A stretch of 64,000 bases of DNA from Prochlorococcus sp. RS04 (GTDB lineage Bacteria > Cyanobacteriota > Cyanobacteriia > PCC-6307 > Cyanobiaceae): assembly GCF_001989455.1 (NCBI RefSeq), contig NZ_CP018346.1, positions 806,001-870,000 of the forward strand, given 5' to 3'. Below the pieces are notes generated by a model, which worked only from the letters and a program-made list of their open reading frames with translations, had not been told where the DNA came from and made no database searches. The position numbers and the translations under genes are program-made. Shown in pieces: positions 1 to 9,171 of the stretch (its first letter is position 1; each line of letters begins with the position of its first letter).

Positions 1-2
1 CC

Positions 3-1163
3 GCGATCAAGCCAGAAAATGAAGAATTTTCGTATTGCAAAGAAAAAAATTTATCAATAAAACATCGTTCAGAGATACTTGCGATGCTAATGCGCACTTA
101 TACGGCATTAGCGATAGCAGGCAGCCACGGAAAAACATCAACTAGTACATTTCTTTCTACGATACTTGAGTTATGCACGCGTAATTCTTCTTCAATAACT
201 GGAGGAATAATTCCTATTTACAACTCTAATTGTCATCTAGAAAATACAAAATACTTAGTAGCTGAAGTTGATGAATCTGATGGAACTATTAACAAATATA
301 AATCTGATATTGGAATAATCAATAACATTGATTTTGATCATTGCGATCACTTTTCTAATTTAAGTGAAGTCATATCTTCTTTTAAAAGTTTCGCTAAAAA
401 CTCTAAAAAATTATTACTTAATTTTGATTGTGAAACCTCAAGAAAAAATTTTTATTCTAATTGTAAGTGGTCAAACTCTACGGCTAAAAACGTAGCATAT
501 GCAATAATCCCGACTGAAATCAATTCAAAGTATACAATTGGAAAATATTATGAAAATGGAAATTTTATCAGTAATTTAAATATTCCAATTCCAGGACTAC
601 ACAATCTATCCAATATCACCGCAGCAATAGCAGCTTCCAGAATGATAGGAGTAGATTTTAAAGAAATTAAGAAAAATTTAAAATATTTGAAACTGCCAAA
701 AAAAAGATTTGAATTTAGAGGCCAAATAGATGAAAGAAATTTATATGATGATTATGCTCATCACCCAAACGAAATAAAAGAGACGATTAAATTAGGAAGA
801 TTATTTATTGAGCAAAAAAATAATAATGAATTTCAAAAAAATAGATTAGTTGCTTTATTTCAACCTCATAGATATTCTCGAGTAAAGCAATTTAATAAAG
901 AATTCGCTGAAGAATTATCAAAAGCAGATGTTATTTATGTGACAAGTATTTATGGAGCAGGAGAAGGAAACGAAGATAAAATTACTTCGAAAATTATTAC
1001 AGATTTGATTTATAAAAAAAATAAAAATGTTAGTTACATAAATAATTATTATGAAGTTTCAAAGAATTTTTACGAATTAACTCAAAAAGGGGATTTAATT
1101 TTGAATATGGGAGCTGGTGATTGTCATAATTTCTGGTCAATTTTAAATGAAAAAAATAATTAA
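3..1163 (+). CDS. murC: UDP-N-acetylmuramate--L-alanine ligase MurC (5' end outside window)
   Basis: Cytoplasmic ATP-dependent ligase that adds L-Ala to UDP-MurNAc in peptidoglycan precursor synthesis. The frame stays open from the left window edge through base 84, and the upstream residues (HRSEILAMLMR) belong to the family, so the ATG at 84 is internal and the N-terminal nucleotide-binding part is missing from the window. Visible are the ATP loop GSHGKTST, the Mur-ligase motif EVDESDG, the central-domain motif DDYAHHPNE, and the C-terminal motifs QPHRYSR and YGAGE. It is followed 16 bp later by murB, so the two probably form one wall-synthesis operon. Confidence 0.96.
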   Translation, partial: AIKPENEEFSYCKEKNLSIKHRSEILAMLMRTYTALAIAGSHGKTSTSTFLSTILELCTRNSSSITGGIIPIYNSNCHLENTKYLVAEVDESDGTINKYKSDIGIINNIDFDHCDHFSNLSEVISSFKSFAKNSKKLLLNFDCETSRKNFYSNCKWSNSTAKNVAYAIIPTEINSKYTIGKYYENGNFISNLNIPIPGLHNLSNITAAIAASRMIGVDFKEIKKNLKYLKLPKKRFEFRGQIDERNLYDDYAHHPNEIKETIKLGRLFIEQKNNNEFQKNRLVALFQPHRYSRVKQFNKEFAEELSKADVIYVTSIYGAGEGNEDKITSKIITDLIYKKNKNVSYINNYYEVSKNFYELTQKGDLILNMGAGDCHNFWSILNEKNN

Positions 1164-1179
1164 AATTAATAACTAATTT

Positions 1180-2073
1180 ATGAATAAAAAAATTTTTTCT
1201 GAAAACTGTAATTTAAGTAGTTATACAACTATAAAAGTGGGAGGAGTGGCTGAATATTTTGCTGAGCCAAGAAGTATTGAAGAACTTTCATATCTAATAA
1301 CATGGGCTAATTTAAATAAACAAAGATGTCAAATAATTGGCGCAGGTTCAAATCTTTTAATAAATAATATTTTTATAAAAGGCTTAGTTATTTGTACAAA
1401 AAAATTAAAATCACTAAAGATAGAAGCATATTCAGGAATTATTGAAGCGGAAGCAGGTGTAATGCTCCCAACATTATCTAATTTTCTTGCTAAAAATGGA
1501 TTACAAGGAGGGGAATGGGCTGTCGGAATTCCAGGAACATTAGGAGGAGCAATTTATATGAATGCTGGCACAGGTAATTTTTCGCTAGCAAAAAATCTTA
1601 TTTCCGTAAAAGTTATTAATAATAAAACTCTTGAAAAACTTGAAATTGAAAAAAAAGATATCAATTTTGAGTATAGATTTAGCTCTTTTCAAAGAAACGA
1701 TTTATCAATTATTAGTGCAAGATTACATTTTGAACCTAATGGAAATATAAAAAAATTAATTCATACAACCAAAAATAACCTTAAATTAAAAACAGAAACA
1801 CAACCATATCATCAACCAAGTTTTGGAAGTGTTTTTAAAAATCCTGAAAATAATTATGCTGCAAAAATAATTGATGATATGGGTTTAAAGGGATTTAAAA
1901 TTGGCGGTGCTGAAATTTCTACAATGCATTCAAATTTTATAATTAATACTTCTTCAGCAAGTTCAAAAGATATTTACGAATTAATAACAGTAATTCAACA
2001 AAAAGTACTACAAAACAAAGGGATTTATTTGCAACCAGAAGTAAGAATGATTGGTTTTGACTATCCTAACTAA
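1180..2073 (+). CDS. murB: UDP-N-acetylenolpyruvoylglucosamine reductase MurB
   Basis: FAD enzyme that uses NADPH to reduce UDP-GlcNAc-enolpyruvate to UDP-MurNAc, the step before MurC. At 297 aa it has the short (type II) MurB length. FAD-binding motifs GAGSNLL (about residues 55-61) and [15 protein letters not shown] (about 113-127) are clear. [17 protein letters not shown] (with the expected catalytic Ser) and the C-terminal PEVRMIG (catalytic Glu) are all present. It lies 16 bp after murC and 17 bp before ybaB on the same strand, giving a compact co-directional trio. Confidence 0.97.
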   Translation: MNKKIFSENCNLSSYTTIKVGGVAEYFAEPRSIEELSYLITWANLNKQRCQIIGAGSNLLINNIFIKGLVICTKKLKSLKIEAYSGIIEAEAGVMLPTLSNFLAKNGLQGGEWAVGIPGTLGGAIYMNAGTGNFSLAKNLISVKVINNKTLEKLEIEKKDINFEYRFSSFQRNDLSIISARLHFEPNGNIKKLIHTTKNNLKLKTETQPYHQPSFGSVFKNPENNYAAKIIDDMGLKGFKIGGAEISTMHSNFIINTSSASSKDIYELITVIQQKVLQNKGIYLQPEVRMIGFDYPN

Positions 2074-2090
2074 AGAAACGTTTTTACAAA

Positions 2091-2441
2091 ATGGCGGGTT
2101 TTGGACTTCCTAACTTTGGACAACTTACAGAAGCTTTTAAAAAAGCTAAACAAATTCAGCAAGATGCTCAAAAATTACAAGATGAACTTGAAAATATGGA
2201 GATTGAAGGCAAAAGTGATGATGAGATGATAAAAGTTTGGATAAGTGGCAACCAACTTCCTTTAAAGGTAGAAGTACAAGAAAATATTTTAAATGCAGAT
2301 AAAGAAAAAATAGAGCAAAACATTCTACAAGCTATTCAAAAAGCTCATGAATTATCAACCACAACTATGAAAGAAAGGATGAATGATTTGACTGGTGGAT
2401 TAAATCTTAATCTTCCTGGTTTTGAGAATAGTGACTCTTAG
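2091..2441 (+). CDS. YbaB/EbfC family nucleoid-associated protein
   Basis: Small 116-aa protein of the YbaB/EbfC family, known as DNA-binding dimers. The sequence shows the family pattern: a long amphipathic N-terminal helix ([28 protein letters not shown]), a central beta segment ([14 protein letters not shown]), and a C-terminal helix with [21 protein letters not shown]. It is the third gene after murC and murB, rather than in the dnaX-recR setting common in other bacteria. Its last 35 bp overlap the end of the convergent rsgA gene, so any terminator must lie inside coding sequence. Confidence 0.92.
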   Translation: MAGFGLPNFGQLTEAFKKAKQIQQDAQKLQDELENMEIEGKSDDEMIKVWISGNQLPLKVEVQENILNADKEKIEQNILQAIQKAHELSTTTMKERMNDLTGGLNLNLPGFENSDS

Positions 2442-3324
2442 ACGACTCAATCATTTCTTTATAAAAAGAATATCTTTCGAAGGATTTATTTAAATTACAT
2501 CCCTCATCATTTAAATGTAAGCAGTTACGAAATTTACACTTAATTCCTTCTTCGATTACCTGTTTATATATTTCTGAATAAAGATTTGGTAACAACTTAA
2601 TATCAACCTCTAGGGGCTGCATGTTAAAACCTGGAGTATCCACAATGTAACTTTGATTCGACATAGAAAATAACTCAACATTTCGAGTAGTATTTTTTCC
2701 TCTCTTAATTTTATTGGAAACTGGAGAAGTGCTATTTTGAAGACCTGGAATAATCTTATTTAGCAAAGTAGTTTTGCCAACGCCTGAAGGGCCCATAAAA
2801 ATTGAACATTCTTTTTGCTTTAACTCGGCTAATAAATTTTTAAAACAATCAGATTTCTGTAAATTTAAAGTTATTACTTGGTAACCCCATTTCTCAAATT
2901 TATCAAGTAGATATGATCTTCTTTTATCAGAAATTAAATCACACTTTGTCAAAACTAATGAGACTTCAACTCCCATTGATTCTGCTGATATCAAAAACCT
3001 ATTAACTTGAGATAAATTTAACTCTGGTTCTTCAACGGAAAAAGTAACATATATGTTAGAAATATTTGCAACTGAGGGTCTAACTAAAAGATTTTTTCTT
3101 TTTTTTAGACTTGTTATCACTGCGCGTTTACTTTTAATATCAATTTTTTCAATCGCTACTTCGTCTCCAACATAAATTAATTGATCCTTGAAATTTATAG
3201 ACTTTTTAACCTTACATAAAAATTTCTCGCTATTTCCAGAGTTTTCTTGATTTTTTAAATCAACTAAAAAAAAATGATTAAATTTTTTTGTAACTAAACC
3301 TAAATATTTGCTGTTAATTTTCAT
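2407..3324 (-). CDS. rsgA: Ribosome small-subunit-dependent GTPase A (RsgA/YjeQ)
   Basis: Circularly permuted GTPase that helps late maturation of the 30S ribosomal subunit. The order of motifs is permuted as in the family: G4-like TKCDL (about residue 126) comes before the P-loop [13 protein letters not shown] (about 178-190) and the G3 motif DTPGF (about 228). An N-terminal OB-like region and a C-terminal zinc site (CKFRNCLH followed by C at NDEGC) complete it. It is the last gene of grpE-dnaJ-tusA-rsgA; its start overlaps tusA by 11 bp, indicating translational coupling. Its 3' end overlaps ybaB. Confidence 0.96.
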   Translation of the reverse strand: MKINSKYLGLVTKKFNHFFLVDLKNQENSGNSEKFLCKVKKSINFKDQLIYVGDEVAIEKIDIKSKRAVITSLKKRKNLLVRPSVANISNIYVTFSVEEPELNLSQVNRFLISAESMGVEVSLVLTKCDLISDKRRSYLLDKFEKWGYQVITLNLQKSDCFKNLLAELKQKECSIFMGPSGVGKTTLLNKIIPGLQNSTSPVSNKIKRGKNTTRNVELFSMSNQSYIVDTPGFNMQPLEVDIKLLPNLYSEIYKQVIEEGIKCKFRNCLHLNDEGCNLNKSFERYSFYKEMIESSKSHYSQNQED

Positions 3325-3544
3325 TCAATATTTTTATTTTTATAAATTTTTCATTTTCTTTAATTTGTTTAAAGAACCATCCCATCTCTCTTAAATTGTT
3401 TAATACCATTTCTTCTGGTTCACCTTTATCTAGTTCAACAATAAGTTGCTCATTTTTAGATAACTTCTCCAAAGCCAATTTAATTTTGACGACATTTAAA
3501 GGACATGGAACAGATTTAAGATCCAAATGCTTTATGGAAGTCAT
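3314..3544 (-). CDS. TusA/SirA-like sulfurtransferase-fold protein
   Basis: A 76-aa protein with the TusA/SirA fold signature: a beta strand then the Cys-Pro motif in [22 protein letters not shown], with the candidate persulfide-carrying Cys at about residue 14, and the closing [16 protein letters not shown] segment. E. coli TusA relays sulfur for tRNA 2-thiouridine; whether this homologue does so is inference. It is wedged between dnaJ (4-bp ATGA-type overlap) and rsgA (11-bp overlap), so the three are almost certainly co-transcribed. Confidence 0.9.
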   Translation of the reverse strand: MTSIKHLDLKSVPCPLNVVKIKLALEKLSKNEQLIVELDKGEPEEMVLNNLREMGWFFKQIKENEKFIKIKILNEN

Positions 3545-4668
3545 GAAGATTCTTTACCAAATAATTTACTAAAAAGTCCACTACTGGAATTAATATTTTT
3601 ATCTGAATATTGAGAAGCTAAATCCTCTAAAAGCTCTCGTTCTGCGTCGGTTATACGAGTTGGTAATTTTACTTTTACTAAGACTTCATGATTTCCTCTC
3701 GCAACCGGGTTACCAAGTCTAGGTACTCCTTTATTCTCAAGAGAAAGAGTTGTATTTGGCTGCGTTCCACTTGGAATTTTTAAATTAACATCTCCATCGA
3801 CTGTAGTAATTTTTACAGTGTCACCTAAAATAGCCTGTAAATAACTTACTGCTATTTCTGAGTAAATAGTTACACCATCTCTTTTAAGTTTTGAATCATT
3901 CTTAACCTTTATAAAAACATAAAGATCTCCAGGTGGACCTCCTTTCAAACCAACATTTCCCTCGCCGGAAACTCTTAATTTAGTGCCAGTATCAACTCCT
4001 GCAGGAATGTTAATTCTTAATTTTTTTCTGACTTGCTTTACGCCATTGCCACCGCAAGTTACACATGGATCTGCAATTATCTGGCCAACACCATTACATG
4101 AAGGACATTCAGCTACTTGCGTGAAATTACCAAAAGGTGTTCTTGTAGCTCTTCTAACTTGTCCACTTCCACCACATGTTGAACATGTTTTGGGGCCGGT
4201 TCCTGGTTTTGCACCTGTTCCCCTACAGACTTCACATGTCTCCAAATGAGGAATTTTAATTTCTCTTTGTTGGCCAAAAATTGCATCTTTAAAGTCAACA
4301 TTAAGGTCATACCTTAGATCATCTCCTTGTTGAGGACCTCTTCTTTGTGTTCTTCCACCTTGGGGATTTTGCCCTCCAAAGCCATTGAAAAAAGTTTCAA
4401 ATAAATCTGCAAAGCCACCCATATCTCCCATATCAGGCATTCCAGCTGCACCCCCAAGGCCAGCCTCTCCAAATTGGTCATATCTTGCTCTAGTTTCAGG
4501 ATCAGCTAATGCTTCGTAAGCCTTACCAATTTCTTTAAATTTATCTTCCGCTCCAGGTTCTTTATTAACATCAGGATGGTATTGTCGTGCTAATTTTCTA
4601 TAAGCCCTTTTTAAGGTATCTGCATCAGCATCTCTTGAAACTCCAAGTATTTGGTAAAAATCAGCCAT
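3541..4668 (-). CDS. dnaJ: Chaperone protein DnaJ (type I J protein)
   Basis: Hsp40 co-chaperone that stimulates DnaK ATPase and delivers substrates. The 375-aa protein has all type I domains: J domain with the HPD motif (YHPDVNKE, about residues 30-37), a Gly-rich linker (about 72-112), four zinc-finger repeats of the CxxCxGxG kind ([32 protein letters not shown], about 147-210) and a C-terminal substrate-binding region. It follows grpE by 29 bp on the same strand, while dnaK is about 34 kb away in this window. Confidence 0.98.
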   Translation of the reverse strand: MADFYQILGVSRDADADTLKRAYRKLARQYHPDVNKEPGAEDKFKEIGKAYEALADPETRARYDQFGEAGLGGAAGMPDMGDMGGFADLFETFFNGFGGQNPQGGRTQRRGPQQGDDLRYDLNVDFKDAIFGQQREIKIPHLETCEVCRGTGAKPGTGPKTCSTCGGSGQVRRATRTPFGNFTQVAECPSCNGVGQIIADPCVTCGGNGVKQVRKKLRINIPAGVDTGTKLRVSGEGNVGLKGGPPGDLYVFIKVKNDSKLKRDGVTIYSEIAVSYLQAILGDTVKITTVDGDVNLKIPSGTQPNTTLSLENKGVPRLGNPVARGNHEVLVKVKLPTRITDAERELLEDLASQYSDKNINSSSGLFSKLFGKESS

Positions 4669-4697
4669 TAGATAATGCTCAAATAAGAATTTGGAAT

Positions 4698-5417
4698 TTA
4701 TACATCTTCAGAAGTATTTGCCTCTGAATTAACATCCCCTTCAACTGTATCCTGTTCTACTTCCTGTTGTGAATTTTGTTTGCCGGGTCCCATAGAAACC
4801 TTAACCAATGCATGTCTCAAAACCCTACCCTCTAGATGATATCCTCGCTGTAATTCTTCAATAATAAAATCCTCTTCTAACTCTTCACTAGGTTCTCTTA
4901 ATACAGCTTCATGCAAGTTTGGATCAAATTGCTGACCAACAACTCTCATGGGTGAAACTCCCTGTTGTTTTAAAACTTCTACTAATTGTTTATACAATCC
5001 TTGATAACTTCTATGAAGAGCTTGAGCTTCTTCACTTTCTGGTTTAAGTTGTTGTCTTGCTCTCTCAAAATTATCAACAATAGGTAGTATTGCAGTTAAA
5101 GTCTTTGAAACAAGTTGGGTTTTTAAATCGTCCTGATCCCTAGACTGCCTTTTTCTGAAATTATCAAAATCTGCTGAAATTCTTACATATTGATTTTTTA
5201 GTGTTTCATATTCTTTTTCTAATTGTTCTAATCTTGCATCATTATTTGAGATAGTATTTTTTAATTCTTCAGTATTTATTTCCTCCGTTTTTGGAGAAGA
5301 TAATTCATCAATTTCGGTAGTTAAATTTTGGGTAGATGATGTATCTTCAGGAGCATTATCCTGATTAGAATCATCATTTTCTTTATTATCAATATTGTCT
5401 GATTGATTTTCAATCAT
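4698..5417 (-). CDS. grpE: Nucleotide exchange factor GrpE
   Basis: GrpE promotes ADP release from DnaK. The ATG at 5417 (MIENQSDN) is preferred over an in-frame start at 5468, because the 17 extra upstream residues ([11 protein letters not shown]...) are hydrophobic and unlike the family. The protein (239 aa) has an acidic, disordered N-terminus (about 1-65), a long coiled-coil ([28 protein letters not shown]), and the GrpE beta domain with [14 protein letters not shown] and [16 protein letters not shown]. It leads the grpE-dnaJ-tusA-rsgA operon. Confidence 0.95.
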   Translation of the reverse strand: MIENQSDNIDNKENDDSNQDNAPEDTSSTQNLTTEIDELSSPKTEEINTEELKNTISNNDARLEQLEKEYETLKNQYVRISADFDNFRKRQSRDQDDLKTQLVSKTLTAILPIVDNFERARQQLKPESEEAQALHRSYQGLYKQLVEVLKQQGVSPMRVVGQQFDPNLHEAVLREPSEELEEDFIIEELQRGYHLEGRVLRHALVKVSMGPGKQNSQQEVEQDTVEGDVNSEANTSEDV

Positions 5418-5491
5418 TTTTCTAAAATTTATTAGAACTATTGTCCAATAAAGTGATGCACAAAACAAGTTGCGGAAGGCCGCACAAATAT

Positions 5492-5986
5492 TTATTTAGG
5501 AACAAACCTTAAGGCTAATCCATTGTTGCAGTATCTTTTGCCAGTGGGAAGTGGCCCATCATTGAAGACATGTCCTTGATGACCTCCACACCTAGAGCAA
5601 TGATATTCGGTTCTAGGAACAATTAACTTGAAATCAACTTTTGTTTCTACTGATCCTTGAATTGAGTCCCAAAAACTTGGCCATCCTGTACCACTATCAA
5701 ATTTTTTATCTGAAGAAAAAAGCGGCAAATCGCATCCTGCACAGTGAAAAATCCCTTTCCTCTTCTCATTATTTAATTGGCTGCTAAAAGCTCTTTCAGT
5801 CCCTTCCTCTCTCAAAATATAATATGATTCCGGACTAAGCCTAGCCTTCCATTCATCTTTTGATAAATTCCAATCTTCTTTAGAAGGCAGTGAAGATGCT
5901 AATACTTGGATGGGATTAAAGATTTTTTTTAAGATTGACATGGTAGGAATTAGAATAAAAGTTCTTCTTGATAGAAATTGATTCAT
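5492..5986 (-). CDS. msrB: Peptide-methionine (R)-S-oxide reductase MsrB with possible Tat-type N-terminus
   Basis: Repairs oxidised methionine (R-sulfoxide) in proteins. The 164-aa protein carries two zinc CxxC pairs (Cys82/Cys85 in CAGC and Cys130/Cys133 in CSRC), the fold motif SGTGWPSFW, and the catalytic Cys153 in [11 protein letters not shown]. Ahead of the domain (which starts near DWNLSKDEW, residue 38) there is an N-terminal stretch with SRRTFIL, a twin-arginine, and a hydrophobic run. That resembles a Tat signal and suggests a lumenal or periplasmic enzyme; this is inference. Neighbours are grpE on the same strand and dusA divergent, only 22 bp away. Confidence 0.95.
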   Translation of the reverse strand: MNQFLSRRTFILIPTMSILKKIFNPIQVLASSLPSKEDWNLSKDEWKARLSPESYYILREEGTERAFSSQLNNEKRKGIFHCAGCDLPLFSSDKKFDSGTGWPSFWDSIQGSVETKVDFKLIVPRTEYHCSRCGGHQGHVFNDGPLPTGKRYCNNGLALRFVPK

Positions 5987-6008
5987 ATATTTAAATCACA
6001 AAAAAATA

Positions 6009-7013
6009 ATGGATTTCATTAAGCCTAATTCTATTAAAAATATTCATAAATTAAGTATTGCTCCAATGATGGATTGTACTGATAAGCACTTCAGAATGAT
6101 AATGAGAAAAATAAGTTCTCAAGCTCTTTTGTATACGGAAATGATTGTGGCCCAGAGTTTAGTTTTTACAAATAAAAAAGAAAATTTTCTAGATTTTAAT
6201 GACGAAGAACACCCGATATCAATTCAGTTTGGAGGAGACGACCCTAAAATCCTTAAAGAGGCAGCCCAAATGGCACAGGATTGGGGTTATGACGAAATAA
6301 ACTTTAATGTTGGTTGTCCTAGTCCAAGGGTCTGTTCTGGAAATTTTGGGGCTTCACTTATGAAAGAACCTGAAAAAGCTGCAAAATGTATAGAATCCTT
6401 AAAAAATAATTGCAACTTACCGGTTACGATCAAACACAGAATCGGTGTAGACAATGATGATAGTTTTACTAATTTGAATAATTTCGTAAGAATTATCGCA
6501 AATGCTGGTGCAGACAGATTTACAGTTCATGCGAGGAAAGCCATATTAAAAGGTCTAAATCCAAAACAAAATAGGAGCATACCACCACTAAATTATGAAG
6601 TAGTAAAAAAATTGAAAAAATCAAATCCAGAATTATTAATAGAAATCAATGGAGGTTTAACAAATATCGATGAATCACTAAAAGCCTTGAGTGATTTTGA
6701 TGGGGTCATGATTGGACGGTCAATTTATAAACATCCTTTGAGATGGGCTGAAATTGATCAAAAGATTTATGGAATTAATAAAAAACCCAATTCAGCTTCA
6801 AATATTATATTCTCCTTAATTCCATACATAGAAGCGCATTTAAACAATGGAGGAAAATCTTGGGATATTTGTAAACATCTTATAAATTTAGTTGAAGGTA
6901 TACCAAAAGCTAAAATTTGGAGAAATCAAATTACTAATAAATCTATAAAAAATGAATTAAATATTGAATATTTATTTAAATTAACGACATCACTTGAAGA
7001 AATGGGTTATTAA
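6009..7013 (+). CDS. dusA: tRNA-dihydrouridine synthase A
   Basis: FMN enzyme that reduces uridines in the tRNA D-loop. The 334-aa sequence has the Dus TIM-barrel motifs: SIAPMMDCTDKHFR at the start, ISIQFGGDDP, NFNVGCPSPRV with the catalytic Cys, the GASLMKEP segment, VTIKHRIGVD, and HARKAILKGLNPKQNRSIPPL, which is characteristic of the DusA subfamily. The C-terminal helical domain follows. Its TAA stop overlaps the stop of the convergent RRM gene through a shared TTAA (7010-7013). Confidence 0.95.
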   Translation: MDFIKPNSIKNIHKLSIAPMMDCTDKHFRMIMRKISSQALLYTEMIVAQSLVFTNKKENFLDFNDEEHPISIQFGGDDPKILKEAAQMAQDWGYDEINFNVGCPSPRVCSGNFGASLMKEPEKAAKCIESLKNNCNLPVTIKHRIGVDNDDSFTNLNNFVRIIANAGADRFTVHARKAILKGLNPKQNRSIPPLNYEVVKKLKKSNPELLIEINGGLTNIDESLKALSDFDGVMIGRSIYKHPLRWAEIDQKIYGINKKPNSASNIIFSLIPYIEAHLNNGGKSWDICKHLINLVEGIPKAKIWRNQITNKSIKNELNIEYLFKLTTSLEEMGY

Positions 7014-7618
7014 TTTGTCTCGTTTGAAGCATTGCTGTCATTGGACACGCCCCTTTTTCTTCTGATCCTACCATTTTCATATTCAGAATTATCAGAATTG
7101 CCATAGCTTCTGTCTTCCCAACCTTCTGCTCCAGAAGATTTATTAGCGTTAGAGTTATTAGATCCATTATTGCCGCCACCGTAGCCGCCGCCTCCATAAC
7201 CACCATTATTGCCGCCACCGTAGCCGCCGCCTCCATAACCACCATTATTGCCGCCACCGTAGCCGCCGCCTCCATAACCACCATTATTGCCACCACCGTA
7301 GCCGCCGCCTCCATAACCACCATTATTGCCACCACCGTAGCCGCCGCCTCTTCCTCCTCTACGAGACCCACCAGAACCTCTTGGCTCAGCTTTATTAATT
7401 CTCAATGGTCTACCCATAAGCTCCGTGCCTTGCAAACCATCAATAGCTGTTGACTCAGTCGCCTCATCTACCATTTCAATAAATGCAAATCCTCTTTTCC
7501 TTCCAGTATCTCTCTCCAATGGAAGAGAACAATTTTGAACCTGACCAAAAGGAGCAAACAACTGTATAACGTCTTCACGCTCTGCGCGGAACGGCAAATT
7601 GCCAACAAAAATACTCAC
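7010..7618 (-). CDS. Glycine-rich RRM RNA-binding protein (cyanobacterial Rbp type)
   Basis: The N-terminal RRM (residues 1-80) has RNP2 (IFVGNLPF, about 3-10) and RNP1 (KRGFAFIEM, about 41-49). It is followed by a Gly-rich tail of repeating GGYGGG/NNGGYGGG units (about 85-155) and a charged C-terminus. Cyanobacterial Rbps bind mRNA and many are cold-induced or involved in mRNA localisation; the target here is unknown. The tail is coded by a near-perfect 39-bp tandem repeat, with GC content far above the surrounding DNA. The gene is convergent with dusA. Confidence 0.95.
   Translation of the reverse strand: MSIFVGNLPFRAEREDVIQLFAPFGQVQNCSLPLERDTGRKRGFAFIEMVDEATESTAIDGLQGTELMGRPLRINKAEPRGSGGSRRGGRGGGYGGGNNGGYGGGGYGGGNNGGYGGGGYGGGNNGGYGGGGYGGGNNGGYGGGGYGGGNNGSNNSNANKSSGAEGWEDRSYGNSDNSEYENGRIRRKRGVSNDSNASNETN
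7172..7366 (-). repeat. 39-bp tandem repeat coding the Gly-rich tail of the RRM protein
   Basis: Four full 39-bp units (7172-7210, 7211-7249, 7250-7288, 7289-7327) and a partial fifth are almost identical; the later units differ mainly by G-to-A in the first codons on the + strand (gccgccacc versus gccaccacc). Each unit codes 13 residues of the Gly/Tyr/Asn pattern. Near-identity at nucleotide level indicates recent expansion or ongoing homogenisation, and copy number probably varies between strains. Confidence 0.93.
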
Positions 7619-7729
7619 TTTAAACTCAACAAAAAATTTTCTTATAAAAAACTACAATGAGTAGTCCCATATCGTTGCTCTGTTATTCTACTTCAAAGCA
7701 TACCCTTGTTGTAGAAAAATAATTGAGAT

Positions 7730-9109
7730 TCATAGTAACAACCTTTTTTGCCAATTATTTACCTCTTTTTCTACCTGAACAAAACCTGTACCACCTTCAC
7801 TATTTCTTGATTTAACGACATTAAGAGGTTTAAGATCCTTAAAAACATCCTCATCAAATTCGGGATGAAATTTTTTAAATTCCTCAATTTTGAGATGTTT
7901 AAATAACATTTTTCTCTCCAAGCAATATTTAACCATTTGACCAACAACTTGATAAGCAGTCCTAAAAGGAACATCTTTATCAACTAAGTAATCTGCCAAA
8001 TCAGTAGCATTAGAAAAGTCGTTTTCTACAGAATCAGATAGATTTTTAATATTAAATTCAATACCCTCATTTATTAAAATAGTCATTGCTTTAATACAAG
8101 AAGTTATTGTTTCTGAAGTATCAAATAATGGCTCTTTATCCTCTTGAAAATCCTTATTGTAAGAAAGTGGCACACCTTTAACCATCGTTAACAACGCCTG
8201 GAGATGTCCATACACTCTTCCTGTTTTACCTCTTATCAATTCTGGAACGTCAGGATTTTTTTTCTGCGGCATTAAGCTACTTCCTGTGGCACATTTATCT
8301 GTTAATTTTGCAAAAGAAAATTCATCAGTTACCCACAAAATTATTTCCTCTGAAATTTTACTCAAATGAGACATCAATATCGCAGATGCAGAAACAAACT
8401 CTATACAAAAGTCTCTATCACTTACTGCATCAATACTGTTTTTATAAATCTTTTTAAAACCCAATTCTGCGGCTGTAAAGTGCCTATCTATTTTTATTTT
8501 TGTTCCAGCTAATGCTGCTGCACCTAAGGGAGAAATGTTAACTCTTGAGCGTACTTCTTTATATCTTTCATGGTCTCTTTGGAGCATTTCTACATAAGCC
8601 AATAAATGATGAGCCAAAGACAATGGTTGAGCTCTTTGCATGTGGGTATATCCGGGAATTAAGGTATAAATATTGGATTTCGCAAGATTTAAGAAGGATT
8701 TTTGCAAATCGGTTATTAAAATTTCAATATTGTCAATCTCTTTTCTAAGCCACAATCTTATATCTGTACCAACTTGATCATTTCTACTTCTACCTGTGTG
8801 TAATTTTTTTCCAGTTTCACCAATTAAACTAATCAGCTTTTCTTCTATGCAATAATGAATATCTTCAGAAGGTGGACTAGGAGAAAATTTACCCTCCAAA
8901 TACTCTACTTTTATCAACTCTAATCCATTAATAATTTGCAAAGCTTCAGCAGAAGATAAAACTTTTGTTTTGCCAAGCATTTTCGCATGAGCAATCGAGC
9001 AATCTAAATCTTCTAAAATAAGTTTTCTATCGAAACCAATTGAGGCATTAAACTTTTCAATAAAAGGGTCAAGTGCATTATCAAACCTTTTACTCCAAAC
9101 TTTTGCCAT
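7730..9109 (-). CDS. argH: Argininosuccinate lyase
   Basis: Last step of arginine synthesis: argininosuccinate to arginine plus fumarate. The 459-aa protein has the fumarase/aspartase superfamily signature [12 protein letters not shown] (about residues 277-288), the active-site segments TGRSRNDQV and [10 protein letters not shown], and an N-terminus [20 protein letters not shown] typical of ArgH. The partner ArgG lies at 35585-36799, far from this gene, so the pair is not an operon. A 111-bp gap separates it from the RRM gene. Confidence 0.98.
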   Translation of the reverse strand: MAKVWSKRFDNALDPFIEKFNASIGFDRKLILEDLDCSIAHAKMLGKTKVLSSAEALQIINGLELIKVEYLEGKFSPSPPSEDIHYCIEEKLISLIGETGKKLHTGRSRNDQVGTDIRLWLRKEIDNIEILITDLQKSFLNLAKSNIYTLIPGYTHMQRAQPLSLAHHLLAYVEMLQRDHERYKEVRSRVNISPLGAAALAGTKIKIDRHFTAAELGFKKIYKNSIDAVSDRDFCIEFVSASAILMSHLSKISEEIILWVTDEFSFAKLTDKCATGSSLMPQKKNPDVPELIRGKTGRVYGHLQALLTMVKGVPLSYNKDFQEDKEPLFDTSETITSCIKAMTILINEGIEFNIKNLSDSVENDFSNATDLADYLVDKDVPFRTAYQVVGQMVKYCLERKMLFKHLKIEEFKKFHPEFDEDVFKDLKPLNVVKSRNSEGGTGFVQVEKEVNNWQKRLLL

Positions 9110-9171
9110 ATCAATTAGTTAAATTAGGTACCTCTAATAAAGCATTATTTTATATAAGTGACAAAAAATAT

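Noticed and set aside
3983-4249. An 88-codon open frame on the + strand within dnaJ
   Set aside because: It is antisense to the zinc-finger region of dnaJ, whose repeats keep the opposite frame open; no start signal.
5418-5468. Longer N-terminus for GrpE ([11 protein letters not shown]...)
   Set aside because: Hydrophobic lead not expected of a cytosolic exchange factor, and the ATG at 5417 gives a normal acidic start.
6976-7371. A 131-codon minus-strand open frame over the RRM repeat (Ala/Val/Met repeats)
   Set aside because: It is an alternative frame of the 39-bp tandem repeat; the RRM reading frame is clearly the coding one.
7619-7729. The 111-bp gap between the RRM gene and argH as a small RNA gene (for example SRP RNA)
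   Set aside because: No GGAAACC-type tetraloop motif or convincing stem was found; it contains only a 21-codon open frame without support.
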